From Scedosporium boydii (lineage: Eukaryota; Ascomycota; Sordariomycetes; Microascales; Microascaceae): a DNA stretch of 64,000 nt. The notes under the pieces were generated by a model. That model had not been told where the DNA came from and did no database searches. It saw nothing but the letters and a program-made list of their open reading frames with translations. The stretch spans positions 1 to 64,000 of the forward strand of contig NJFT01000116.1 of assembly GCA_002221725.1 (NCBI GenBank), given 5' to 3'. Each line of letters begins with the position of its first letter. The stretch's first letter is position 1. The translations under genes and the position numbers were made by a program. Of this stretch, positions 22,090 to 35,000 are shown one piece after another.

Positions 22090-24450
22090 TCAAGCAGGAG
22101 GGGGCGGCGGAGGAGGCTGGTCGCTAGGAGGTGGAGGAGGCGCATCTCCCGAAGGAGGAGGAGGGGGCGGCGGGGGAGCACCGCCTGAGTATTGTTGGAT
22201 GAGAGCGTTGATACCCGTTGGAAGGCCGGGAGGGGCTGCAGGAACGCCGCCTGGAGGAGGTGGAGGGGGAAGACCGGGAGGAGCGCCGGACATGCCCGGA
22301 GGTGCTCCGTAACCACCATATCCAGGATAGCCACCATACGCGCTCTGCGAGGTGCCGGGGGCTTGCTGCCAAGGTGCCGCTCCAGGAGGGGCGGGCGGCC
22401 TGCCGTAGCCGTTGCCCGAGCTAGAATAGCGATCGCCACGATCGCCGCCACCGCCGTAGCCTCCATCGCGGTAGTCGTCACGACGGGGTCGATCCCGCTC
22501 TCGGTCTCGGTCTCGGTCCCTATCACGATCACGATCGCGGGCCCAAGGAGCGGCGGAGCCAGAGCCAGGACCGGAGCCGTCGCCTTCTCCAGAATCGTTT
22601 TGCTCCCGTCGCATGCGCCAGGGAGCAGGACCGCCACTCGGTCCACCGGCAGGCGGACCCCGCTGCTGCCAAGGCTTGGCACCGTCTGAAGGACCATTGC
22701 TCGAGCTTGGACCGGCTTCGATCCTGGCCGGGGGACCAGAACCTCCGCCGAGTTCTTGCATGAGTTGCTATAAATCGAGTCAGCATTAGTTCTTAAAGGG
22801 AGAGGGGGAGAGGGGGATTCATTATGCAATGATTGTAGGGGTCAAGCATACCTCATATTCTCGGTCGACGGCATCGCCTCCACGACCACCGCCACCACGG
22901 CCGTATCCGCCATCATTACGCCAGCTAGCACCCTTCTGTCGGTCGGGACAGTCTCGAGCCATGTGGCCAGCGTTACCGCAAACACGACAGATGATGCTGG
23001 CCGTGTAGTTGGGCTTGTCAGGGCAGTCGTACTTGCGATGACCAATGCGACCGCAGTTCTGGCAGGCTTGGTTCTCGTCATCTCGGAGCGTTCCGTTGAG
23101 GGCAGCAAGCTCGCGCAGTTGGTTACGCTTGAGCTCGTTTTGTCCTTCAGGAATGGATGCAGCCTGTTGAAAAGAGTTTAGTTAGTAATCGAGCCAAATA
23201 AACGAGGTTCAAAACATGAGAGTGGGAAAGGAAACATACCGTTTCGATGACATTGTGAATCAGCTTCTTGGCCTTGTTAATCTTTTCCTCTGTATCGGCC
23301 ATGATGAGACAGTGCAAGTCCTCCTCCTGGTTGCTGGAATGGGCGGCATCAGACCTGCCTTTACCCTCCTTGACTGAGCCCTTGCCGCGGATAGCGATTT
23401 TGGCGCCAGAGTCTTGTTCCATCTTCTTGAGGGTGTTGCCACGAGGGCCGATGAGTAAGCCAACTTTGGAGGGAGAAAAGCTAAGTGTTAGTTTCTGATA
23501 AAATTAGGTAGAGCAAACAATGCGTAGTAGACAAGCCGTTTTTAGGCATAAGACCAGTTACAAAGCGCAGCACCGCGGTACAAGGTGGCGCCAGAGCAAG
23601 ATATCTGGTCGTATTCCAATCCGGGCGAGAAAACACACACAAAGAAAGGGGGGAGGTTAGGGGGATGGGGGAAAGGTTAGTTAGGAGGGTTAGAGGGTTA
23701 GCAATCATACTAAAGTTAATCTCGGGATAATCGTTAACAGGCACGTAGACCTTCTCCTGGGTCTTGGTGGGTCTGCGATAGTCCTGGGGTGGGTGATAGT
23801 TAGGAATGGTCTTCATGGCCCTCTCGATGAGCTTGTGACGCTCATCCTCGAGGCGCTTGCGGTATCGGTATTCCCTAGTGTTGATACGGCGACCGTGGTT
23901 ATCGTACTGCGGGGCTGGCGAAGGGGACCTGTGATTGAAAGAAAGTTAGCAACGTGATTTTAGGCTCCAACACATGCCTGCGTTGCCGACGAGGGCCAGC
24001 GGCATGTGAAAAAAAGGAGGACAGGGGGAAAACATACCTATCGCCATCAGCTGGGACGACATCGTCGATGCGGAGCTTCTGGCTAATTTCTTCAATTCTG
24101 AGATGGAGAGTGTACGCCTCGAGCTGCTCGCTGGTCATGTTCGCCAGGATGGCCGTAGGGAGGCCCATCAGGCCTGCAGCCTTGTTCTCCGAGGCATCAC
24201 CCCATCGGTTTCGTTTCTTTCGGCGCTTCGGTCCATCGGTCTCACTCCCTAATTCAGAGTTAGAACGAGTCAGAAGAAAGAAGGAGCCATCGAAATCCGG
24301 GTGGGATAGACACTTACTGCGCTCAGGACTGCGACCTCGTTTGAGGTCGCCATCCTCGACGGGTGCGCCGTCGAGGTCGTCGCCGCCAAATCGGCGCTTC
24401 CCCAAGGGGATGTTGTTAGAACCTGTGATGCCTTGATTTCGCCAAGACAT
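22090..24450 (-). CDS. BBP: branchpoint-bridging protein BBP/SF1
   Basis: Six exons: 24318-24450, 24038-24248, 23711-23928, 23240-23463, 22852-23163 and 22090-22767; 591 residues. BBP binds the intron branch-site sequence (UACUAAC) and bridges it to the U1-bound 5' splice site in the commitment complex. Visible parts: a U2AF-ligand motif [11 protein letters not shown] at about 48-58; a KH-QUA2 RNA-binding region at about 145-270 ([22 protein letters not shown]); two CCHC zinc knuckles at about 290-345 ([14 protein letters not shown] and [14 protein letters not shown]); an Arg-Asp repeat; and a Pro/Gly-rich tail ending in a polyproline run. Intron 3 is 247 nt, far longer than the others (59-109 nt), uses an AAG acceptor, and carries a cluster of CTAAC motifs. 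The start is the first ATG of the conserved MSWRNQG leader. Confidence 0.95.
23656..23701 (-). promoter_or_regulatory. cluster of five CTAAC motifs in BBP intron 3
   Basis: On the coding strand, CTAAC occurs five times in 46 nt immediately downstream of the intron 3 donor (plus-strand GTTAG at 23656, 23676, 23680, 23689 and 23697). A sixth copy at 23487-23491 sits at the normal branch position near the acceptor. CTAAC is the core of the sequence BBP binds, so this is a plausible autoregulatory site; that role is inferred. Confidence 0.5.
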
Positions 24451-25636
24451 GGTGAATGTGAGTATCGTCACTCCCGTGGTTTCGCTCCTAAAGATGGATG
24501 CGATAGTTATTGTATGTTGATGGAGGTGGGAGAAAGTTTCGAAGAAAGTCCCAGTGGCGTTGTGTACTTTGTATCCAAATGGATTCTTTGGAAAAATATC
24601 GGGCGAACTTTCCTGCTTATGTCATCACATATTAAATCCAACTAACATCGGAGATAAGATGTCATTGTCTGAGTTCAGCAACTTCTCATGTGAGGTGTGA
24701 ACTTTATTCATGCAACACTCAAGCATCTCACATCTCATCACATTCGATTTATATTGCTGCTGTTAAAGTATTCATCTATATTTGTGCTCTGTTTGTTTAA
24801 CTTGAAATTTCAAGTGGAAGATACTGAATGGTACCATTTGCCACATGTCTGGGCCATCGAAACCCCTCTCATGCATTGCCTCCCCTCGTGCAGATTGGCC
24901 AACCGCCAGTCGAGGCCCATCAATATTCGACCAGATGCACAGTCTGTCCCCCGATGTCTAGTGTCTGTGTAACAGTGACCAGGACCGAATCGCTAGACCT
25001 CCCCCATCTGGGATGGTGACGGCAAGGGGAAACTGACGAACTTACCCATCAAGAGCAACACTTCTCTAGTCTCTAAATTCCACCCCTTCCGACCTCTCTG
25101 ACGTTATAGGCTCGAATACAATGCCGCGGTTTTCTTGATTTTTTTGTTTCCCTCGGATCTCTTCTTTATCCATTTCCACGATTTCCGGCCCGTGCAACAT
25201 CACCATTGGACGGACCGATTATGCAACCCACAGCCGGCGTTGGCCTGCGACATCAGCCAACCCTATCAGAGGCGGCAACGTCCTGCCCCCGCGCTTGAAG
25301 GCATCCCCCCCTTCACTCTGCCGACATCCCCCAGTGGACACGTAGAACAGGCAGACGAAGTCGAGAAACCGGATCAGGCAATTTGCATTGTCGCCACCAA
25401 CAAGGGATCCCAGCGACTGACGGGTGGTTGGTTTCTACTTCGTATGGCAAGGCTGCCGAAACTACCCAAAGGTCGGCGCGGGGGGGTTCTTATATTCGCG
25501 GATGCGCACCCTGAGGACTGGAGTCTTATTGTGTTCTTGTAAACCCCATCGTAAAGACTAATTCATCTTCCCATCGAGTATCCGACCTTTATTCTAAGAA
25601 CTAGTGTTATATACATTCCATCGATGCACAAGAGTC
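24451..25636. promoter_or_regulatory. divergent promoter region
   Basis: About 1.2 kb between the starts of BBP (minus) and the coiled-coil gene (plus). A 135-codon open frame at 25135-25542 has no recognisable features and I do not call it. Confidence 0.5.
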
Positions 25637-27409
25637 ATGTCCGGAAAGGAGAAGCGCGGGCCCAATTCCGCACCAAAAGGCGCGAATGCAAAGCCCCCTA
25701 CGGGGGACGCAGTAACCTTCTCGGCCAGGATGAATAAAATCCTCAGCGACCTCGAGGGGCTACGCAAGGATAGGGACGGGCTCCAAGAGTACGGAAGCCT
25801 CTCGGATGAGCTCGCGGCTTGCAGGGAAGAGCTGCTGAGAAAAGACGAGGAGCTCGAGGAAAAGCAGGAAGAACTTGACGAACTTGTTCGGGAGAAAGAC
25901 GCGACCATCAAAAATCTCCGGAAAGATCTAGACGTGCGGGAAATTGGCGGGCAAGAACTGGTTCGGACATTCGAGAACCGCTACACCGAATGGGAAACGC
26001 AGCAGGAACGACATAAAAAGGACTCGGAAGAACTAGCCAAGTTGAGAGAGGAGAACGCCAAATTGAGACGGACAGTTGGCGAAAATAACCAGAGTCTCAG
26101 GGATCTCGACTCTGCCAATAAGAACGCTAGGAAGCTCGAAAATCAAAATAAACTGCTTGGAATCGATATTCAGCAAAGAGAACTGACCTTGAAGGCCATG
26201 TCGAATAAGCTCAAGGCAAGCAAAGATGCACTAGACGAAGCGAATGATGCCATCGGGTTTCTCCCATGGGATAAGGAGAAGGCGTAAGGAAAATCCCTCG
26301 ACATTTCCCCTTTTTCAGTCTGGAATGCATTCTTACCAGACTTCCCCCCGCAGGGAACAAGAATTCGCTTCTTTGAGCTCAAAGCTTCACCAACTGGTTT
26401 GGGGGTACTTCTATAAAGAGGTTGATGAACGGATCGTAAGTTTTATCATGGGCTCGAACTCCAGGGGAGGACCTTTTCTAAACGAAATGTGAACTAGCCT
26501 TTCCCCGAACTCCCGTGGGATATACCCAAAGTGCAGTCCAACTCGGAAGCCGCCAAGTATATGCGCTGCGCGGCTGTCGAAGCCATCATCTCCCGAGAGC
26601 TTGCTGGACGGATCTTCAGGGATTTCTACGTAGCAGAAAGCCTAGGAACCCCCGAAGGCCCTATAAGTGACGCTGTATACAAGCTCAACAAGAGCAACAA
26701 GAGTGAGGCTAGCGTCATTCGTTGCCAATTCGCAAAGGCAAGCCAGAGTCCCAATGTAGTCAAAGTCGTCTCACGGGGGGCGGCCAAAAACGTCTGCAGG
26801 TTTCTCGGCTGCTGGCTCGACGACAAGGCTCGAATGCCAAATTTTGAAAGCGACCTCCAAGCCATCTTTGCCGAAGCGATAGAGATGTGGCTGCCGCTCC
26901 AGCGCATTCGAGAATGGGCTTGGCCATATACTAATACCGTGGAGGAACACTGGGTCAACAGTCGTCGCCAAGAATATGATGTGGTGAAGTTGGAAGAGGA
27001 ACACCTCAACAGACAGCGATCGCTCCTTCACCCCCTTAAGCCGCTAGCCGTACTATTTCCGCAGATTGTGGTTGGCAACGGCGAGTGTATCTTCCAGGGC
27101 TTCGCTCTCTTCCCCGTGCAGTCGGCAGTCATTGTGGCGACGATGGAAGCTGAAGGTAACGGTCAGAGGACATCGAGTTCAGGGTCCCCGCGCGTGCGGA
27201 GAGCGAGTGTGCCGAATCCAGGCCCCCTAAGAGGTGTTGATTGGGACGTGGTTAATGGGTCGGAAGTGCATGGAATGCATGGCTCGTCGGTAGCCGGAAG
27301 CGACTTGTCATACTCAGGGCGAGTGGCGAGATCGCAGTCAATGAGGGAGCGCGGTGAATCTACACCTACCGGCTCAGTCCTGGGTCAGAGCAGTAGACCC
27401 TCTCCCTAG
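25637..27409 (+). CDS. coiled-coil protein of unknown function
   Basis: Three exons, 25637-26283, 26354-26435 and 26498-27409, give 546 residues in frame; introns are 70 and 62 nt. I do not recognise the family with confidence. Residues about 25-215 form a long charged coiled coil (DELAACREELLRKDEELEEK, later LRKDLDVRE). A globular part at about 220-400 follows, with KLHQLVWGYFYKEVDERI, LPFPELPWDIP-like and YMRCAAVEAIISRELAGRIF segments, and Trp-rich helices (EMWLPLQRIREWAWPY). The last 100 residues are Ser/Arg/Gly-rich and disordered. The overall shape resembles fungal proteins often labelled MEI5-like in annotation, but that is memory, not shown here. The MSGKEK start at 25637 was preferred over an in-frame ATG at 25604 because it begins the basic leader. 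Confidence 0.8.
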
Positions 27410-27546
27410 GGCAACTCGTACAAAGGATTCTTCATTCAATCGGACTTACACAATACGAACTTTATTAGCGCAGAGTAAATCGAGTCGTATCATTCTCATA
27501 ACATTATCTCGTTCCTAAAGTGTACAGTCACCCATTACGGCTACAT

Positions 27547-28737
27547 TCAAGCCTTCTTCGCATCCTCAGCCATTCCACTCTGTACCCAGCTTCTGGTCTG
27601 CGCAGCAATCTTCTCAAGTTCCTCCTCGGAAAGGGGTTTCTTGTTCTGGGGTGTCGGAATATCGAATCCCCGCTGGACAGCCTCGCGTGCCTTCAACTTT
27701 GCAAGCCAAGCAGCGACGTTGGGGAACTCATCAAGACCCACACCAGCCCAATCTGAAAAAGAGAATGGGTTAGTTCAGAACATAAGGTGGCCGTTTTGGT
27801 GGAAACAGTTGGAGAAAAGGAGGCAATAATGAATTGATAGTATCATACCGTGAGAATTAACCCATCCGACGATGGAAATATCTGCGATGGTGAGTCTGTC
27901 ACCGACGAGGAACCCGGAGGTGGACTTTTCGAGGTGGGTGTCAAGGACGCGGTAGAGGCGGCGGGTTTCGTTGGTGTAACGGTCTACACCATACTGGATG
28001 TGCTCAGGGGCGTATCCTACGAGTCTAGTTTAGAACATGTCCACAGGGACGGTACACTTTTGAGCCTCTATTACTCACTCTTGAAGTGGTTGGCTTGTCT
28101 ATGTCTCGGGTTAGTTTTATAATTCTCTCCTTGGTATTGAAAACATCTAGGTGTGTACTCACCCCTGCATAGGTCCAAGGCCACCCATTTGCCAGTGAAG
28201 CTAGAGAGTCACCATTAGTTACGTTCCGTTTTCTGGCTGGATTGCTTTTACTCACCCAGTTGTTCACCTCCCAATACTCTCGAGATCCATAAGGATACGA
28301 AACCTTGTAGTCCTTATCATACCTCTCAACGAGGTACTGCAAGATGGAACCGCTCTCAAAGATGCGAATAGGCTTGCCATCCGTAAAGGTGTCTGTGATG
28401 GCGGGAATCCTGCCATTGGGATTAATCTCGAGGAACCATGGCTCCTATACCGAGGTATTTGTTAATCTCAGAGCAGAAATATCGTTTCTCTCGGTAAAGA
28501 TACCATGTACGTACCTTTTGCGTATTCTTGCTGAGAGTAATGGGAGTCGTCTTCAGTCAAAGCTATGTTAGTTCACAAGACGTCATACAAAAATGGCGGC
28601 GGAGTTGTGAATGTGGGGAAGAGGCATAAAACACCCCGCACCTTGTACTCGAGGCCGAGCTCCTCAAGGAGGATGCTGACCTTGACACCGTTGGGGGTGC
28701 CAGTGGTGTAGAGGTGGATATCGGTCTTGGTAGGCAT
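27547..28737 (-). CDS. glutathione S-transferase, Ure2-like class
   Basis: Seven small exons: 28642-28737, 28515-28550, 28256-28444, 28163-28200, 28079-28098, 27849-28016 and 27547-27752; 250 residues. The thioredoxin-fold N-terminal domain has [20 protein letters not shown], where TPNG is the Ure2/nu-class active-site turn, then NPNGRIPAI (cis-Pro) and the glutathione-contacting [10 protein letters not shown]. The helical C-terminal domain contains [18 protein letters not shown] and the conserved N-capping motif [10 protein letters not shown]. The enzyme should conjugate or reduce with glutathione in the cytosol for detoxification or redox balance. Exon 2 (36 nt) begins after an AAG acceptor, and exon 5 is only 20 nt. 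An in-frame ATG at 28776 could add 13 Arg/Ser-rich residues. The family is clear; substrate unknown. Confidence 0.92.
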
Positions 28738-30786
28738 TTTTAGATGACTTGCTAGAGATCGCAGGCGAGATATCATGAAGGGGATTGGGGAGAGAATTGA
28801 AGTTGAATGGTAGTCTGGTTTTACAAGGAAATGTTGAGTGAAGCTATGGACGGGTTCCTGGTGCTTTAAGTAGTGTTAGGCTTATTAGTTACGCCATCGT
28901 CAGTGAAACACAGGTCCGCGGGAGCTTAGAAATCGGAAGCTATAATTCCCCCGGTCTGGGGCAGTTCTCCCTCGAGGGAAACCCATCAATTGGACACCAT
29001 TATTGGGTCCGACGACCATCGGCATTCGGATTCGACTTATGCGCGAAGTACCACAACCGAGATGACGCGATGGTGATGAGGCGCCGGAGCCGAGTGCACC
29101 TTCCAAAACTTAGCATGATTTTTAATCCAGCGATTAGTAAAAATACGCAAGATTTGATGCATATGTAATTGTACAGTTGTACCTATCAGCAGGCAGCAGT
29201 TGCTTCCTCGACTCCTCGAGCTTCTTCATCGGCACTAGCCTCAGCCTCCTCGATCCTCAATACATCACCACCATGCACACGAATGATCACCATCGGTCTA
29301 TCACCGTGAGCGATTTCACGATCCAGCAGATGATAGTAGTACCTGATGAAAGCCGCCATGGTAGGGCTACGGCACAATTGACTTCCGAGCTGACACTGGC
29401 TGGGCATCCAATCCCTATGGAATTATGAGATGGAAGCTGGATTGAGACAGAATTGCGCAATTCAGTTTTCGACAGCCGACACTATCATATGGCGCATTTT
29501 TCTATCATCAATGCCTTCATATCTCCACCGACGAGGTTATGAGAAGGCAGTCCTGATCTAAACCTACATACCTGGCGGAAAGACGTCGGCTGATAATACC
29601 CGGACAGGTCCTCTGCTCGCTTACAGCTCGGGCGACAGCCGGACAGAAGAAATGCTACATGAGAGGATAAGGGTCGTCCAAGACGTCAGTACGACGAGCC
29701 TGACGACTACCAAATCCCAACTATAAAGACGCGGGTATACGAAGTATTCGTTGCGGCCAATGCCCTCAAAGTGGCAATGCAACTCTCGGCTTCGTGGCAT
29801 CACTGTGAGGCTGAAGAGCATATATGCGTATATCTGGAGATCTCGATGGAGTTTGCTTGCTCGAGCTCCCGGTGCGGCTGGAGCAATGGATTTGAAATAT
29901 ATCAGACTTCAATCTGTTGGAAGCATCAAATCTAGTTGGACAATGGAGAGCTGGTCTCTCCCGGACTCATCTCCATGGAACTATGGGAACGTATAGAGGA
30001 AGTAACTTCATCTAGCTGGTGCTCTTTCCATACCGACAACGATTTATACGACGGAGGAGGAAGATGTACTTATTCCACTCTTTTGAAATCTGGTGGCCCA
30101 TCCTGGCTCTTGGCCTCAGTTGAGAGAGGTCCTGCTCTTCTAACCGGGGTAGGTAGACGGGATACGAATTATGCTATCGAGTGCCTTGCGGTTTCCGAAG
30201 AAATTTAGTGCCTAGGGATGGGGATATTGGCAAGGCTTCTTCAAAATGGCGGCGATTTGGTGGACTTTTCCTTTCGGATTGCCTTCGCTTGGAAGAGGTT
30301 CTGATGGGAAACTCTTGGGGTTTTCCGAGGTTTGCTTCTTTGATCTTTTCTTTGTGGAAATAATCTCTTTTGGATGTGACTGACAGTGAAAAGAAGTCAT
30401 TCCTAGGGCATCACCAAAGTCCTCATAACCTTCAGATATTGATTTCTCTTCTCTAGACCCTCTTTATATGATCTAGATCACCATTCCTTCTCTGCTCTCT
30501 GTGGGCTCTCTCCTATCGCCCCTGGTGACGGGCCCTAACAGTCTTCTTCTTCTTCGGGAACACGTTTTGTTTTGTCTCCGACAGAACCCAAACCCTTCCT
30601 TCCTGCCTCATGGCGCCCATTCTCGCCTTTTTGTTTACCTCCTGGATCTGAGCCATCCATCTGTCAAGATCATCGCCATCCACAAAACAAACGAAACCCA
30701 AACATCGATTCCAAGAACACCACAGCTCCCACATCGCCACGCAGACACACCTCTCGCTAGACGCAAAAAGCAACTCCATTTCAGAA
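28738..30786. other. 2-kb region without a supported gene
   Basis: This stretch holds the GST promoter on its left and the promoter of the small membrane protein on its right. Short frames exist: on the minus strand at 29186-29407 (MAAFIRYYYHLLDREIAHG..., about 57 codons from the second Met) and on the plus strand at 29936-30208. Neither shows a domain or clear splicing partners. One TACGAAGTA copy is at 29738-29746. CT-rich pyrimidine tracts near 30430-30560 look like a promoter/5' UTR. Confidence 0.5.
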
Positions 30787-31074
30787 ATGCCTAAACCACA
30801 CCTCACCATCTCCACCTCCAACCGGGGCCCAAAGAACCGCCCTCCCCTCAACCCTCCTCCCCCGCCCCCAAACTCCGACGCTGAACGCTCGCTTCTCGAC
30901 CCAAACGACGACGACATGCCTTATTCCGCCGTCAGAAGATGTATCGGCTGGGTCATAACCTTGATGGCTCTCATCCTGGCTCTCAGCCTTATTTTTCTGG
31001 TGCCTACTATGGGATGGTGGAACCGAGCTACGGAGACGATTGACGATGACTATGATATGGAATTTGCCGAGTAG
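30787..31074 (+). CDS. small single-pass membrane protein, unknown function
   Basis: An intronless frame of 95 residues. The N-terminal third is basic and Pro/Asn-rich, ending in a run of prolines, followed by an acidic patch (LLDPNDDDMPY). One strong TM segment lies at about 54-76 (CIGWVITLMALILALSLIFL), then a short acidic tail (DDDYDMEFAE). No signal peptide. The positive-inside rule gives no clear orientation because both flanks are acidic near the membrane. I do not recognise the family. Its regular composition and one well-formed TM segment favour a real gene over a chance frame. Confidence 0.55.
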   Translation: MPKPHLTISTSNRGPKNRPPLNPPPPPPNSDAERSLLDPNDDDMPYSAVRRCIGWVITLMALILALSLIFLVPTMGWWNRATETIDDDYDMEFAE

Positions 31075-32016
31075 GCTAGCTTCGTTCTGGTGATTCGGAC
31101 ATGTCTTCGTCAAGAGACATCCCAAGGGAAGATGAGTTTCGTGCTTAATGGAACGGGCAAGTGTGGTCTTCCTTCTTTTACCCTAACTACCCTTACTGAC
31201 AGGCGGATATACAGTCACAGTTACCACGGGGTAGGATGGAAATGAGAGAGAGTTATGGACCGTCCACTTCCGACATCCATCCAAGACGACCATCGAGAGA
31301 CTCTTCTTCTCTCGGTTTTATATAAGGCCGGTAGCCGGCGTCCCGCGCCGCTACCCGCTCGAGGTTAATCGAATCCGAGTTGACACTGAAAAATACCGAT
31401 ATGAGCCACTTGAACCCCAGTGCTTGGAAAGCCCCCGTCGTGTTCCGAATTGCCCTCTAGTGTCTTGATTGCACAACGCAAGATGACGCTGTCTATTCAG
31501 AGAGCAGTCACGGTTCATAGACGCTGCTATTTTACCCTGGCATCCAGTTCTGTGCCCTGTATGTTTATGATGGATGGGAAGCGACGCCTCATGACTGCGA
31601 GTGCCAATGTCACACTCTGAGTTGATTCTCTGAGTTGATTCCCGGCGAGTGATGAGCTCTTGCTTACTTCTACTCCCGAGCGAAGAAGCTAGGGGAATAC
31701 ATGGAGCTCATCTCGAAGCTTCGACCTGCCAGCTAGATCCAAGAAAACGCACGAGATTGCCATATACACATATCTGACATATTTGCTATTTTAAGAAGTA
31801 TAACTAACTGCCTGAAAGATTATATCCATCAAGGAGGCGTATATCCAAGTCCAAAACAAGTTGATCTATTCCATCAACAACATTCCAAACCCAAGAAATT
31901 TCCCAAATGCCCATCATGATCTATCCTAGTTGTAAATAGAGCCATCACATTACCAGCGTAACCCAAAAGAGCGCCATAACATGCAAAGAAATCCCACGCA
32001 CACTCTCTCCCTCCAC
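31075..32016. other. convergent intergenic region
   Basis: About 0.94 kb between the small membrane protein and the 3' end of the mucin-like gene. A 66-codon frame at 31420-31620 has no features. No RNA gene seen. Confidence 0.5.
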
Positions 32017-35000
32017 TCAAATCCTCCCCTCCTCCCTTCTATACCTAGCCTCATCTACCATCCTCCTCCTCTCCGCATCATACTCAACCTCCACCTCATC
32101 AACAACCCACCTCTTCCTCCCATCCTCCTCCACCCGTATCCCATACCCATACTTCTTCCCCAACCCCTCAATCGCCCTCTCCCTCTCTTTCCTCTTCCTC
32201 TCCTCAATCCCCACGAAATCCCTCGACATGTTCGTCTGCGCAACGTACGTCATCACCGCCGCCACCGAATCCGGCCTCCTCGGCAAATGCGGCAACGTCC
32301 TTCGCCACCTGTGCAGGAAGAAGATCATCACGAGCATGACTAGGAGCATTGCTATGGAGATGACGCCGCAGGCGAGGTACTCAGTGCGGAGCTGGCCGGG
32401 GCGGTAGGGGAGGCCCGCGAGGGAGATGACGAGGAATTCGCTCATGAGGGCTGTGAGGGCCACGGCGGCGGGGACTATGTAGCCCATGCGCACGAGGGGG
32501 AAGAAGGCCACGATGGGAAGGGCGTATGACTTCTTGTTGATGGTCTCCCGCGCGTCGGAGGGGGTTTCATGGAGACGCGCATAGTGCGCTAGGTTCTGCA
32601 CGTCCGTGAAAGCCGTGGACCAGTACTTTGCCACGGCGATGGCGAGGAGCGCAATGGTGATGCGGATGCCGATGGTCCACTCGCGCGTAGTGTAGCGGAA
32701 GATGTGTCGCGGGTCATCGACGTAGGCGACTGCTGCGATGGACAGGCCCAGGAGCGCGAAGAAGATGGCGGCGAAGCCGTAGTCGAGGTATTCTCGCTTC
32801 TTCATCCAATCGGAGTGCGTTTGGTCTTCCTTTCCTGATGACACTAGGTTCGTCCAGTTGTCTCCGACGCGCTCGATTACGGATCTGCGCTTCTTCTTGT
32901 TGTCTTGGAGGTTGAGGATCAGTGGCATGATGCCGAAGCGGGTTCCGAGCTCTTCGACGGAAAAGTTACCCATCGTGTACTTTTTGTCCTTGAGGCGGGC
33001 GATGAGCCCCTTGTTGGAGAGCTCGGACGGCACGTTTGAAAAGTCCCTTTCTACTTCGGGATGGCCCATGACGCTTGCGACAGCGGAAATAGAAGACGTC
33101 GCCTTCATGGTCACGCTCTGGGGCGTCCTTAGCCATAGGGCAACGACGTAGACGAGTGATACGACCACGACAGCCAACGACGTAGTCAACACCGTCAACG
33201 CCCACCCATTGCTACTGACCCTGGGTGGCCAGCAAGGGTTAAGAGAATCGCCAAACATGGGCTCGTCGCAGTAGTGCGTGTCTAGAAACACGGCCTCCGC
33301 CGCAAAGCCACTGCCAACCTCCGCGACGAAACCAGACAAGACGATCGGAATGATAGTTACGCCCGCTCCCGCCAAAGAAGGACCCGACACCCCATCGTCC
33401 GAGAATAGCTGGCGAACGGGCTCAAAGGTGCTGAAATCGCGGTAAGCGGCGGCCACGAAGGAGGTAAAGACTCGAGCCACGATGAGGGGCGCGTGGTTTG
33501 CGAGAACGGAACGGTCGACGGGCCAGGAGACGACGATTACGGGTTCGGCATCGCCAGAAGGCTTGGGCCCGCCGCCACCGCCGCCGCCGCCTGCTCCAGT
33601 GGATGACTCAGTGGCCGTTGCCGTTGCTTTCTCCTTGCTCACGGCGCTTGTATCGGAGGTGTCACTCTCAGTTGCAATAGTGGCCGAGTTGGACGCGGAA
33701 TTCGAAGCGCTAGATGGTGGGGCAGTTGCTGGTGTCTGTGATGCAGCTGTCGATTGCTCCGGGCTTGTCGACGGTGTCAGAGTGGCAGAGTCAGATGCAC
33801 TAATATCCGATACTGTTGCCGAGGCAGAGGCGGAGGCTGAGTCCGTGTCGGAATCACTCTGGAGAAGGAGAGTGACTGGTTGAGAATCGCTTGGAGTCGG
33901 GGTAGCCGTCGGTTGAGAGTCTGACTGGCTTGTTGCTTGCGTTTGAGATTGTGGGGTCTGCGTAGGGTCAGAATTCGATTGCTGGATGGAGAGAGACTGA
34001 GAATCCGAGGCGGAGGCTGATTGAGAGGCGGAAACGGTCTGTGAGTCTGAAATAGAGGCAGACTGTGAGTTTGAGGCAGATGCTGACTGTGAAACAGAAG
34101 CTGAAGTCGAGCCCGATACCGAAACGCTTGACGACGGAGAAGAAACAGACTGTGACGAAGAAACGACAGAGGACGGAGAAGCAGAAGTACTGCCAATCGA
34201 ATTTGACGATACCACCGAAGAGACCGTCTGTGATGAGGAATCCGAGGTCGATACGCTACTCGACTCACTAGTGCTCTCCGACGTAGTAGTGGTACTGCTG
34301 CTCGAGTCTGAAGAACTGGTTAGAGACTCACTAGTGGAGGTCGAAGCCGATGAGATTTCAGAACTAGACTCCGCCGTGGAGCTTGACACCTCTGTTGATG
34401 ACGAAGGGGGATCCGAAGTTGACACGGACGTGGATGATGAATCTGATGTGAATTCGCTAGTCGAAGATGATTCCGATGCCGACGTCGTCTCCGGGAAGCA
34501 GGCGCATCCTCTCCGTGGGCTGCAGATTAGGACCTGGCCAGAGGGGCATTCCGTCGCTGTGGTGGAGGAAGAAGGTGTCGTTGTGATTGGCCTAGAGGAA
34601 GACGTTATTGGAGTTGTGGAGGTCGTGGGAGTTGTAGAAGATTCTGGAGTGGTTGAGGTATCTGGGATTGTCGTCGTGGGAGTAGTGGACGTGGTCGGTG
34701 TTGTAGATATCTCCGGTGTGCTGGAAGGTGTGGTAGACGTTGACGTCGTAGATGTAGTCGTACTCGAACTAGATGTCGTTGAGGTCGTCGAAGTCGGGGG
34801 CTCTGTACTAGATTCCGTCGTCGAGCTCGAGCCACTCTCCGAAATAGAAGTCGTAGACGTAGTAGACGTAGTAGACGTAGTAGACGTAGTTGAGATCTCA
34901 GTACTCGACGTAGAACTCGACACCGACGTCACCACATCCGGCCTACACCTACAATCCATAGCCTGGAAAGCACGCAACGGCACACAACTCCAAGACTGCC

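Noticed and set aside
25135..25542. 135-codon plus-strand frame upstream of the coiled-coil gene
   Set aside because: No recognisable features and no convincing splice to the coiled-coil gene; probably promoter DNA.
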